From the NCBI GenBank assembly GCA_035633115.1, contig DASQFN010000114.1, positions 62,001 through 126,000 on the forward strand: 64,000 bases of DNA, read 5' to 3'. Numbering within the stretch: position 1 is the first letter of the stretch; every line of letters starts with the position of its first letter. A program made the translations under genes and the position numbers. Positions 41,172 through 48,511 of the stretch are shown here, piece after piece. The DNA comes from Gemmatimonadaceae bacterium (GTDB lineage: Bacteria; Gemmatimonadota; Gemmatimonadetes; Gemmatimonadales; Gemmatimonadaceae). A model generated the notes under the pieces. That model saw only the letters and a program-made list of their open reading frames with translations. It was not told the origin of the DNA and did no database searches.

Positions 41172-42142
41172 TGCTCAGTGAAGCGGGCCGCCTCCGCGCG
41201 TTCGTTCCCCCGTTCCGGTTCACGTCCTTCTTTTCACCGGAGGACACTCTGCTGTGCATGATTGCAGCCGAAGCTTCACTCTCTCATGCGCGACAGCCGG
41301 GAATGTCTATGCCGGGTCGAGAGCCGTTGCGCATCGCCGAGCTGACATCGGGAAGTGGGCTGATTGGATTGCATCTTCTGAGGATCGAGCGCAACAGCAC
41401 GCTGCTGGGCCTCGATCTGGATCCATCCGCTGCAGCAGTAGCGGCTGACAATGCAGAAATGCTTGCCCTTACTCGTCGAACCCGATTCACGCGAGCAGAC
41501 CTTGGGTCGCGAAATACGGAGAATCTGCTGGTCCGGCAGAAAGCACAGCTGATCGTATGCAATCCTCCATATGTGCCCGAGCCTTCGAGCGGCAATCTGC
41601 CGGTCGAGGCGGGCGCCGGCCCGGATGGCACAGCTCACCTGATGCGGGCCCTCGAGCTTGCACGGATTGTAAGGCCGCGTGCGCTTGCGCTCTCATGGTG
41701 CAGCCTGTCCGATCCCGAGCAGGTGGTCAAGGAAGCCGAAAAGAGCGGCTATCGGCTCAATTCACTCTTTGTCGCACTGATTGCCGATGGAGAATACTCC
41801 GGCGCTGTGGGCGGGTACCTGCGCTCTCTCCGCACGGCGTTTCTCAATGATTCGCCGGAGACACTCGGGGCTATCGCCCCCGACGGCTCGGCGTCTTTTG
41901 GGTACCTGTTGATGTCGGGGGAGTTTTCGCGCGCGTCTTCCGGCCCGCAGCGCCGGGAAGCAACAGCCAGCGAGCAGATACGTACGATTTGCTCGCGCTT
42001 CGCGCGTCGCGGACTCGCGTCACTCGATTCGCTGCAGACGTCGTTCCCCTCGAGAGTCTGGCTGATGGATCGGTGGGACGAGGTCAGGCTGCGTGCGTTT
42101 CTACACGGCGATGTGCCGCGGATGTCGGTTGCCCCTGCGTGA
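41120..42142 (+). CDS. Class I SAM-dependent methyltransferase with NPPY motif
   Basis: The 340-residue protein has a SAM-binding motif (AELTSGSGLIGLHLL), acidic LDLDPSAAAVAADNAE, and VCNPPYVPEP. NPPY is typical of enzymes that methylate nitrogen of glutamine, adenine or other amides (PrmC/HemK type). Both ends extend beyond the core: about 60 residues before it and 110 residues after it (FLNDSPETLGAIAPDGSASF, ASLDSLQTSFPSRVWLMDRW) with no recognised domain. This is not PrmC, whose context and N-terminal domain differ. The GTG at 41120 has AGGT upstream. Its TGA overlaps the ATP-grasp start (GTGA), so the genes are coupled. Confidence 0.75.
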   Translation: MPYRYGRPTPSSSALLSLLSEAGRLRAFVPPFRFTSFFSPEDTLLCMIAAEASLSHARQPGMSMPGREPLRIAELTSGSGLIGLHLLRIERNSTLLGLDLDPSAAAVAADNAEMLALTRRTRFTRADLGSRNTENLLVRQKAQLIVCNPPYVPEPSSGNLPVEAGAGPDGTAHLMRALELARIVRPRALALSWCSLSDPEQVVKEAEKSGYRLNSLFVALIADGEYSGAVGGYLRSLRTAFLNDSPETLGAIAPDGSASFGYLLMSGEFSRASSGPQRREATASEQIRTICSRFARRGLASLDSLQTSFPSRVWLMDRWDEVRLRAFLHGDVPRMSVAPA

Positions 42143-43443
42143 GATTTCTGGGCGTAGGTGAAACGAACGACCTCGGCGACATGTACCTTCGACTGCTCGC
42201 GCGCGGGCACGCAGTGCGTGTCTACATGTCGGACGCGGCGTCGCAGGGCGTAATGGAGGGGATGCTTTCCTTCACGAGCGACTGGCGCGGCGAGCTGGAC
42301 TGGATCCGCACCGCCGGTGACGACGGGGTAATCCTCTTCGAAAACGTGTCGGAGGGAGAAACCCAGGACGAGCTTCGAGCTGCCGGCTACAATGTGATCG
42401 GCGGCAGCGCGCTGGGCGACCGTCTGGAGACGGATCGCGCTTACGGCCAGGAGGTTCTGCGCCAGGCGCATGTCGGGACCATCCCGACGCACGAGTTCAG
42501 CGACTTCGACTCCGCTTCGAGATTCGTGCGCGAGGCCCCTCGAAAATACGTGCTGAAGCTCAACGGTACCGGATGGCAGTCGAACACCACATACCTGGGC
42601 GAGATGGAGAGCGGTGCGGACATGCTCGCAGTGCTCGAAGTAACGAGGAAGCGCTGGCCTCGTGATCACGATGTCAGCTTTGTCCTGATGGACCGTGTGT
42701 CGGGCGTCGAAGTTGGAGTTGGAAGCTTCTTCAACGGCAGGGAGTTTCTCAAGCCGGCAAATCTCGACTGGGAGCACAAGCGATTTTTTCCCGGCGACAT
42801 CGGCGAGCTGACGGGTGAGATGGGAACCGTTGTCACCTACCGCCGAGCGGAAAAGATCTTCGACTCAACGCTTGGACGGCTGGAAGCACTGCTGAGGTCG
42901 TCCGGATACTGCGGATACATCAACCTGAACACAATCGTCAACGACCAGGGCATCTGGCCGCTCGAGTTCACGTGCCGCTTCGGCTATCCCGGATTTTCGA
43001 TACTCGATGCACTTCACGCCAATGGCTGGGACGAGATATTCTCGCGCATGATCTCTCGAACCGAATCGAGCTTCCGGACCCATGATGGCTACTCGGTCGG
43101 CGTAGTAATGACCGTTCCACCATTCCCGTATGCCGAGGGTTACGAGAAGCTCGGCAAGAACATGCCGATAAACTTCAGGGACGGGCTCACGAGCGAGGAT
43201 CTCGATGGAATTCATTTCGGCGAAGTCGCGATGCACGACGGCCAGCTCGTAACCGCGGGAATGATCGGCTACATCGCGGTTGTCACCGGTCGGGGAGCTA
43301 CCGTCGAGGGCGCCCGCGAAAATGCCTATCGCGTTGTGAACAAGATCGTCATTCCCAGCGCGCGATATCGCAACGATATCGGCGAGCGAGTGATGTCCGA
43401 GAGTCTCGAGGAGCTCGAAAGACTGGGCTGGCTGGCCGAATGA
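42139..43443 (+). CDS. PurD-like ATP-grasp ligase
   Basis: The 434-residue protein begins MRFLGVGETNDLGDMYLRLL, a PurD-like pre-ATP-grasp Rossmann unit. It carries ATP-grasp motifs (KYVLKLNGTGWQSNTTYLGE, VGVGSFFNGREFLKPANLDW, GYINLNTIVNDQGIWPLEFT and CRFGYPGF, analogous to the metal-binding E-x-N segment). True PurD is normally found with purine genes and has a different specificity loop, so this paralogue probably ligates a carboxylate to an amine in a special pathway. It is joined by GTGA to the methyltransferase and by ATGA (43440) to the small helical protein, forming one operon. Confidence 0.75.
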   Translation: MRFLGVGETNDLGDMYLRLLARGHAVRVYMSDAASQGVMEGMLSFTSDWRGELDWIRTAGDDGVILFENVSEGETQDELRAAGYNVIGGSALGDRLETDRAYGQEVLRQAHVGTIPTHEFSDFDSASRFVREAPRKYVLKLNGTGWQSNTTYLGEMESGADMLAVLEVTRKRWPRDHDVSFVLMDRVSGVEVGVGSFFNGREFLKPANLDWEHKRFFPGDIGELTGEMGTVVTYRRAEKIFDSTLGRLEALLRSSGYCGYINLNTIVNDQGIWPLEFTCRFGYPGFSILDALHANGWDEIFSRMISRTESSFRTHDGYSVGVVMTVPPFPYAEGYEKLGKNMPINFRDGLTSEDLDGIHFGEVAMHDGQLVTAGMIGYIAVVTGRGATVEGARENAYRVVNKIVIPSARYRNDIGERVMSESLEELERLGWLAE

Positions 43444-43745
43444 GGCGGCGAGCCGGACAGGAATCGGAAGCGGTGAAGCGTCTCGTGCATGGACTCGATG
43501 ACGACGCGGTCAGAGACATTCTCGTTCATTGTCTCGAAGGCAGCATCTCTTCCTCAGTCGCGCTGATGCAGCTGCTCGTCGAGACCGGGGATCCAGCAGT
43601 GGTGCGTGCCGCGGTGGATGATGTGACACGTCGTGCGGCAACGCTGTCACGATCCGGTGACAGCCTTCTGCGCGATCGGGTTGATGATCTGACTCAGCTC
43701 GTGGTGGCGAAGCTCCCTGCGAATCACGGAGATGCCTCGGTCTGA
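43440..43745 (+). CDS. Small helical protein coupled to the ATP-grasp gene
   Basis: The 101-residue protein of unknown function is predicted mostly helical: HGLDDDAVRDILVHCLEGSI, SSSVALMQLLVETGDPAVVR and AAVDDVTRRAATLSRSGDSL. It contains no cysteine cluster or catalytic motif. Its ATG overlaps the ATP-grasp stop in ATGA, so it is the last gene of a three-gene operon. It may be a substrate-carrier or a subunit of the ligase. The serine in EGSISSS might be a carrier site, but that is speculation and no phosphopantetheine motif is present. Confidence 0.6.
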   Translation: MRRRAGQESEAVKRLVHGLDDDAVRDILVHCLEGSISSSVALMQLLVETGDPAVVRAAVDDVTRRAATLSRSGDSLLRDRVDDLTQLVVAKLPANHGDASV

Positions 43746-43759
43746 AGATTGGAGGGCGG

Positions 43760-44530
43760 TCAGCTCTTTTCTGGTGATGGTGCCGGTATCTCGTCCTTCT
43801 TGATCTCCGGAGCCTGACGCTGCCCGAATCGCTGAATAGCCTCGAGCGTGGCCATGCAGAACGCGGCCCATGAAAGGCCTACGATCGTGCCCGCGAGGAT
43901 GTCCGACGGGTAATGCACGCCGAGATACATCCGGCTAATCGATATCAGGGCAATGATCACCGCGGCGAGGAACAGTGTTGCCCAGCGTGCCCATCGACGC
44001 TTCTGAAGCCTCGCGGCAAGATAAGCGACTGTGCTGTAAACGATCGCGGCACTCATCGCGTGTCCTGACGGAAACGAGGACGTTGCCACCTCCGTTCCCC
44101 AGGTGAAGACATTCGGACGCGGTCTGTCGAACCGCAGCTTGAGCACGTTGTTGAGGAGTATTCCTCCGACGGTAGCAACGACCAGCAGGAGTGCCGAGTA
44201 TTTGTGGCGGGTAAGCGTCAGAAACAGTCCCGAGATGCACACGATCGTGATCACTACTACGCCGGTGCCGAGCGCAGTGATCTCGAGCATCGCTTCATTC
44301 AGAACGGGGCTGTGATATCTCTCGATCCACTTGAGCGTCGCTTCGTCGAATGCCTGGGTGCCTCCAGCCATGACGTGGCTTGCGAGCTCGGAGAATATGA
44401 AGGTGCCCGCCGCTGCGACGACCAATCCACCGACCAGGAAAAAGCCAAGCGCCCCGAGGAGAGACCCGGCTCGCTTGACCAGAGCCCGGAGCGTGTCGAA
44501 CAGCGGGTGCGCAGGCAGCTTGAGGCTCAC
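43760..44530 (-). CDS. PAP2-family membrane phosphatase
   Basis: The 256-residue integral membrane protein has the three acid-phosphatase motifs: KLRFDRPRP, FPSGHAMS and SRMYLGVHYPSD. About six hydrophobic helices surround them. PAP2 enzymes dephosphorylate lipids such as undecaprenyl diphosphate or phosphatidic acid at the membrane's outer face. The C-terminal 30 residues are charged (QRQAPEIKKDEIPAPSPEKS). The ATG overlaps the stop of the small membrane protein gene (ATGA, 44527-44530), and the two, with the acetyltransferase, form an operon. Confidence 0.92.
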   Translation of the reverse strand: MSLKLPAHPLFDTLRALVKRAGSLLGALGFFLVGGLVVAAAGTFIFSELASHVMAGGTQAFDEATLKWIERYHSPVLNEAMLEITALGTGVVVITIVCISGLFLTLTRHKYSALLLVVATVGGILLNNVLKLRFDRPRPNVFTWGTEVATSSFPSGHAMSAAIVYSTVAYLAARLQKRRWARWATLFLAAVIIALISISRMYLGVHYPSDILAGTIVGLSWAAFCMATLEAIQRFGQRQAPEIKKDEIPAPSPEKS

Positions 44531-44784
44531 CGGTGCCGCCGATCTCCCAGCCTGCGATCATTCTGCCGTCTGTCGCCCTTCCCTCGCGTTCGAATCCACC
44601 TCCACGTGGCAAGCATTATCAGCGCACCGATAATCCAGTACAGCGGAATCATCACGTCGTGCAGCGCGGGCATGGACCTCTCGATCCAATAGAGTAGCCC
44701 TGCGACAATGAGCGCGAGCACCCACGCCGCGATCAGTGGAGCAAACCGACGGCGAAAAAATGGCTGTGTGGAGCTGGCCATCAC
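44527..44784 (-). CDS. Small two-helix membrane protein
   Basis: The 85-residue protein has two hydrophobic segments (FAPLIAAWVLALIVAGLLYW and PLYWIIGALIMLATWRWI) and a basic tail (GKGDRRQNDRRLGDRRHR). I recognise no family. It overlaps both neighbours by four bases, so it is made together with the acetyltransferase and the PAP2 phosphatase. It may act as a partner of the PAP2 protein in the membrane. Confidence 0.6.
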   Translation of the reverse strand: MMASSTQPFFRRRFAPLIAAWVLALIVAGLLYWIERSMPALHDVMIPLYWIIGALIMLATWRWIRTRGKGDRRQNDRRLGDRRHR

Positions 44785-45302
44785 ACGCGGCCAGCCAGTC
44801 GCCGCAACGGCTCACCCATCAAACGGTACGTCCGCCAGTCATCGAGTGGCATCGCGCCGAGTCGGAGATAGAAATCGATCGCGAGCTGGTTCCAGGCCAG
44901 CACCGACCATTCCAACCGGCCGCAATCCCGGGACAGCGCGATTTCCGCGAGTGCTGAGAGCAGTGCGTAGCCGGCCCCCTGCCCACGCGCCTCGGGAATG
45001 ACAAAGAGATCCTCGAGGTAGAGACCACGTGCCGCCAGGAACGTCGAGTAGTTATGGAAGAAGAGTGCGAAGCCTACGGGCTTTTCGCCCGAGAATGCCA
45101 GGAGAACCTCAGCATCCGGCTTCTCCCCGAAAAGTGAGCGTCGGAGACGACCCTCCGTCGCGACGCACGAGTCGGCAAGCCGCTCGTACTCGGCAAGACC
45201 CTGAATGAACGAAAGGATCAGAGGTGTGTCCTGTTCCGTTGCCGGCAAGACTCGAATCGCAGCGGAATCCAGGTTCACGGCGGGAGCATCGATCTGGCGC
45301 AC
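44781..45302 (-). CDS. GNAT-family N-acetyltransferase
   Basis: The 173-residue protein has the GNAT fold with the acetyl-CoA binding motif ARGQGAGYALLSALAEIAL (motif A), preceded by LYLEDLFVIPEARG and followed by RLEWSVLAWNQLAIDFYLRL. It is close to the spermidine/diamine acetyltransferase branch (N-terminal IRVLPATEQDTPLILSFIQG), so the substrate may be a polyamine or an amino-acid derivative. It is the first gene of a coupled leftward trio with a membrane protein and PAP2. Confidence 0.85.
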   Translation of the reverse strand: MRQIDAPAVNLDSAAIRVLPATEQDTPLILSFIQGLAEYERLADSCVATEGRLRRSLFGEKPDAEVLLAFSGEKPVGFALFFHNYSTFLAARGLYLEDLFVIPEARGQGAGYALLSALAEIALSRDCGRLEWSVLAWNQLAIDFYLRLGAMPLDDWRTYRLMGEPLRRLAGRV

Positions 45303-45430
45303 AACACTGTCAATGACATCTTCGTTCCTCCGTGCAGAGTATCGTTCGACGAGAACAGCCGCGCGTCGGGATCGACGCTGTCGAGTACCGGAGGTAGCAA
45401 TGGGCGTGGGGCCCGGCTAAGATAAATCAA

Positions 45431-45460
45431 GTGCCCGTGCGTACCACGCACAGGCATTTT
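45431..45460. terminator. Hairpin upstream of tRNA-Cys
   Basis: GCC-C-GTGCGT and ACGCAC-A-GGC form an imperfect 9-bp stem around ACC, followed on the plus strand by ATTTT. It lies just before the tRNA gene, in the gap after the divergent acetyltransferase. It may terminate read-through transcription or be part of the tRNA leader; no rightward gene ends here. Confidence 0.35.
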
Positions 45461-45465
45461 CTTTC

Positions 45466-45537
45466 GGCGCCGTGGCCAAGTGGTAAGGCGGCAGACTGCA
45501 AATCTGCTATTCGTCGGTTCGATTCCGACCGGCGCCT
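45466..45537 (+). tRNA. tRNA-Cys (GCA anticodon)
   Basis: A 72-base cloverleaf is visible: acceptor GGCGCC/GGCGCC, anticodon stem GCAGA/TCTGC with loop CTGCAAA (anticodon GCA at 45498-45500), and a T arm with GGTTCGATTCC. CCA is not encoded, and TTTTTCG follows, probably the terminator region. The D arm (GTGGCCAAGTGGTAAGGC) is complete. Confidence 0.97.
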
Positions 45538-45565
45538 TTTTCGTTTCAGACTGAGACCGTGCGAA

Positions 45566-46456
45566 TCAGGTGATCTTGAGCGCCTGAACCATGCCGTGGA
45601 CGAAGTGCGGCTGCTGATCCTTGGCATCCGGGAAGAAGCAGACGAGAACATAGTCGCCAGCATCGAGATTCGCGGTGAAGAACGCATGCTGTCCCTTCAC
45701 AAGGCCGACGACACCGCCCGACGGCATTCCCGGTGGGTTGTGGTCCTTGTCCGAGACGGGCAGCCACTTCTGGAAGTCTGCCATCGTCTTGCCCGGAGCG
45801 AGCTTGAAAAGGACGACCTCGTGCGGCTGGCCGGCTGCGTTCTCAACACGGATCACATTTTCGCCGCTCTTCAATGGCGTCGAGAACTCGAACTTGTAGT
45901 CGGATAGCGTCAGTGTCGTAGTCGGTGCCGGCTCCGGAGCGGGAGTCGTGGTTGCAGCGGTGACGACGAGGCCACGCGTCATTCCCTTCATTGCGTGAGG
46001 AACGCCATCTGTCGAAGGGATGAAGCAGACGAGCGCATAATTACCGGGGTCGAGCGTCGAAGTCGCCGCGGCTGTTCCACCAGGAGGCGCCGCGTTCGGG
46101 CCGCCTGCGAGTACCACCCAGGACGGAGGGGGGGCACCCGGTTTCGACGCCTTCATGGCCGCAGTGAAATCATCGAAAGTCTTTCCTTCGGTAAGCCTGA
46201 TGATCTGCACCTGATGGACCTCTTTTCCCTCATTCATGAGGTGCATTGTCGTCAATCCCGCCGGAATCTGAGCGGGGGCCTCGAACGAGAAGTCCTTACC
46301 GACAACGTGAACGACGTTCGCGCCTGCTGCGGGGGTCGCGGTAACAGCTGCTGTATCAGTCGCCGCGCTGTCCGGCGCTTCCTTCACCGTGCACGACACA
46401 AGAGCCACTACAGCCAAAATCGGGGCTGCGCCGAAGATCCTGGGGTGATGCATCAC
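45566..46456 (-). CDS. Lipoprotein with two cupredoxin-like domains
   Basis: The 296-residue protein has a lipoprotein signal (LAVVALVSC) and an alanine/threonine-rich linker. Two similar domains follow: about 48-155 (VVHVVGKDFSFEAPAQIPAG ... YALVCFIPSTDGVPHAMKGM) and 180-295 (TLTLSDYKFEFSTPLKSGEN ... YVLVCFFPDAKDQQPHFVHG). Each has an early histidine (KEVHQVQII, GQPHEVVLF) and a later Cys-x2-Pro...His...Met, the layout of a mononuclear type 1 copper site. It would carry electrons or copper in the periplasm. An internal duplication is evident. The start ATG at 46456 (MMHHPRIFG) is used. Confidence 0.8.
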   Translation of the reverse strand: MMHHPRIFGAAPILAVVALVSCTVKEAPDSAATDTAAVTATPAAGANVVHVVGKDFSFEAPAQIPAGLTTMHLMNEGKEVHQVQIIRLTEGKTFDDFTAAMKASKPGAPPPSWVVLAGGPNAAPPGGTAAATSTLDPGNYALVCFIPSTDGVPHAMKGMTRGLVVTAATTTPAPEPAPTTTLTLSDYKFEFSTPLKSGENVIRVENAAGQPHEVVLFKLAPGKTMADFQKWLPVSDKDHNPPGMPSGGVVGLVKGQHAFFTANLDAGDYVLVCFFPDAKDQQPHFVHGMVQALKIT

Positions 46457-46574
46457 TCCTCCATACTGCGGGGCAAGTTCTGCTGGGAAAGCGGAAATTT
46501 CAGCCTCCTGACGTGATCGTCAAGCGACCTGGCTCTCTACTGAGCGGATCGGCCGGGCTCACGCGAATAACGTG

Positions 46575-46970
46575 TTACTTCCCTGTCTTTTCAAGGGACG
46601 CCGAGTTGATGCAATAGCGGAGACCTGTCGGGTCAGGCCCGTCATCAAAGACGTGGCCGAGGTGGGCGTCACACTTGCTGCACATCACTTCAGTGCGGGT
46701 CATGAAGAGGCTTCTGTCTGTCTCGGTGGAAACGCTGTCGGCGGCGGCGGGCTCATAAAAACTCGGCCAACCCGTTCCTGAATCGAACTTCGCCTCGGAA
46801 TCAAAGAGAACATTTCCGCAGCAGATGCACCTGTAGACTCCGGGCTCCTTCGACGAATTGTACTTGCCGGTGAAAGCCGGCTCAGTGCCTTTCTGTCGCG
46901 TGACGCGAAATTGCTCGGGTGTCAGCTGCTGCCGCCACTCGTCATCGGTTTTGTGAATTTTGTCGGCCAC
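46575..46970 (-). CDS. msrB: Peptide-methionine (R)-S-oxide reductase
   Basis: The 131-residue protein is the MsrB fold: [52 protein letters not shown] and the catalytic RYCINSASL. Two CxxC pairs bind structural zinc. It repairs oxidised methionine in proteins, with thioredoxin as donor. Together with the free-methionine enzyme at 497 it makes two R-specific reductases in the window. The end is followed by the divergent cupredoxin gene region. It shares the upstream region with the aspartic protease gene. Confidence 0.97.
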   Translation of the reverse strand: MADKIHKTDDEWRQQLTPEQFRVTRQKGTEPAFTGKYNSSKEPGVYRCICCGNVLFDSEAKFDSGTGWPSFYEPAAADSVSTETDRSLFMTRTEVMCSKCDAHLGHVFDDGPDPTGLRYCINSASLEKTGK

Positions 46971-47086
46971 TACGGGGACTCCTGTTCAGGGCGCCAAGTC
47001 CGTGGCGCAGCGCGGTTCTTACCTCGCTTGTACGTTCGCCGCACTTCGGCGGATGCACGAGCAAACAGCTTGCAGTATCCGTCCTC

Positions 47087-48496
47087 GTGCACAGTGACAT
47101 ATTAGTCCCTTCTCCCGAAGATCAGGAGCCAGCAATAGGAATTCTCGCGAGTGGCTCGATCAAGAGAGCAGTCGCCGGTGCACTGGTCGCGGTGAGTGCT
47201 GCCTGCGCTTCCGGCCCGATTCAGGTGGAAACGGCCGCGATCGTCATGCCCGACACAGCGAGCAGGCCCGTGCTGCGCATGCGAAAGCCTGCGCCGGCGA
47301 GGAATTTCTGGACGGCGATGGTCAACCTCGATCCGGACTACCCAAAGGCCCATCCGACAACCGTAGACGAACGCCGTTTCGCGGATGCCCTGAGGATGGC
47401 GATGGCGGGGGACGCCGACAATGCGGAACTGCTGCTCGACAGTCTCCAACGACAGACCACCGACGCGCTCGTGCAGTCGTCGTCGCGCATTCTATTGACC
47501 GCGATGCTGCAATATCAGAACAAGTGGAAAGATCTGGGTGAGCTCGCAATCGCGAGAACGACTCAACTGGATTCGCTGGACGGGGACCGGGCCGGTGTGG
47601 AGTTCTGGGCCTCGGCGTTCAAGGGTGTTCCAGATCGTCAGATCGTATTTCCGGCTGAGCCTGTAGTTCTACGTTTGACGCTCTCGGCAGCCGCGACGCC
47701 GGTAATTCCGATTCAAATCAACGGCAAGCCAAAGCTGTTCTGGCTCGATACAGGCTCGAGCATGTCGATCATAGCCTCCGACGTCGCTCTGGAATGCGGC
47801 GTGGAGCCCCTGGTCAGGGATACGCTCGAGGTGGCGACGACCACGGGGCGAGTGCCGGCGCGCCCGGCAGCGATAAAGCGCCTCGATCTGGGCGGAATCT
47901 CGATCACGAACTCGACTGCGATGATCGTCTCGAGCGAGCTGATGCAAGTAGGTATCGCCGACCCCGGGAACCCTGCCGCAACGAAAAAGATCGATGGCGT
48001 CGTAGGATTCGACATCATCAGCCGGCTCAACGTACAGATCGATTATGTCAACGGGACCGTCAGGCTGACCAAGTCGGTAAGGAAGTCGGCCGACGCATCG
48101 CGCAGAAATCTTTTCTGGGTGGGAACGCCGATCGTGCGACTCATCGGACCGGGCGGGATACCGGTTCATCTCGGTCTGGATACCGGGGCGCAGGAGACGT
48201 ACGCAACCGAGCGCATGCTCGGAAAATTCCGCGTGAGAACGTTTCTTGGCGAGCGACAGCAGGTTGGAGGCTTAGCCGGAACGAAGACATTTCGCGGGCG
48301 CTTCGTTCGCAACCTCCGGCTCGCGCTTGGAGACCGGAACTTCCTGTTTCAGAAGCTGCTCATATTCGCACCCGCGGCTGCTTCGGTCGTGAACCTCGAT
48401 GGCGTGCTGGGCAGCGACATCGGGCGAACCGAAATTGTGCAGATAGATGCGACGAACGGAATCTTCAGTGTCGAGGCACCGGCGCAGCGCCGGTGA
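47087..48496 (+). CDS. Retropepsin-like aspartic protease, duplicated, putative lipoprotein
   Basis: The 469-residue protein has two pepsin/retropepsin-like lobes, each with an Asp-Thr-Gly: KLFWLDTGSSMSIIASDVAL and VHLGLDTGAQETYATERMLG. Each lobe ends with a hydrophobic-GD/E motif (DGVVGFDIISRLNVQIDY, LDGVLGSDIGRTEIVQID). The N-terminal 190 residues are helical. A lipobox-like VSAAC lies near residue 45, so it is probably exported, but the start is unclear: the frame is open to 46919, and I chose a GTG at 47087. Substrate and processing role are unknown; such bacterial duplicated retropepsins cleave peptides in the envelope. Confidence 0.75.
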   Translation: MHSDILVPSPEDQEPAIGILASGSIKRAVAGALVAVSAACASGPIQVETAAIVMPDTASRPVLRMRKPAPARNFWTAMVNLDPDYPKAHPTTVDERRFADALRMAMAGDADNAELLLDSLQRQTTDALVQSSSRILLTAMLQYQNKWKDLGELAIARTTQLDSLDGDRAGVEFWASAFKGVPDRQIVFPAEPVVLRLTLSAAATPVIPIQINGKPKLFWLDTGSSMSIIASDVALECGVEPLVRDTLEVATTTGRVPARPAAIKRLDLGGISITNSTAMIVSSELMQVGIADPGNPAATKKIDGVVGFDIISRLNVQIDYVNGTVRLTKSVRKSADASRRNLFWVGTPIVRLIGPGGIPVHLGLDTGAQETYATERMLGKFRVRTFLGERQQVGGLAGTKTFRGRFVRNLRLALGDRNFLFQKLLIFAPAAASVVNLDGVLGSDIGRTEIVQIDATNGIFSVEAPAQRR

Positions 48497-48511
48497 GTGC
48501 GCGCGACCGGA

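Noticed and set aside
41989-42138. Upstream extension of the ATP-grasp frame into the methyltransferase gene
   Set aside because: The PurD-like fold starts exactly at the GTG at 42139, and the extension is shadow sequence.
45466-45537. Integration (att) site at tRNA-Cys
   Set aside because: tRNA genes are common insertion targets, but no integrase gene or repeat of the tRNA 3' end was noticed nearby.
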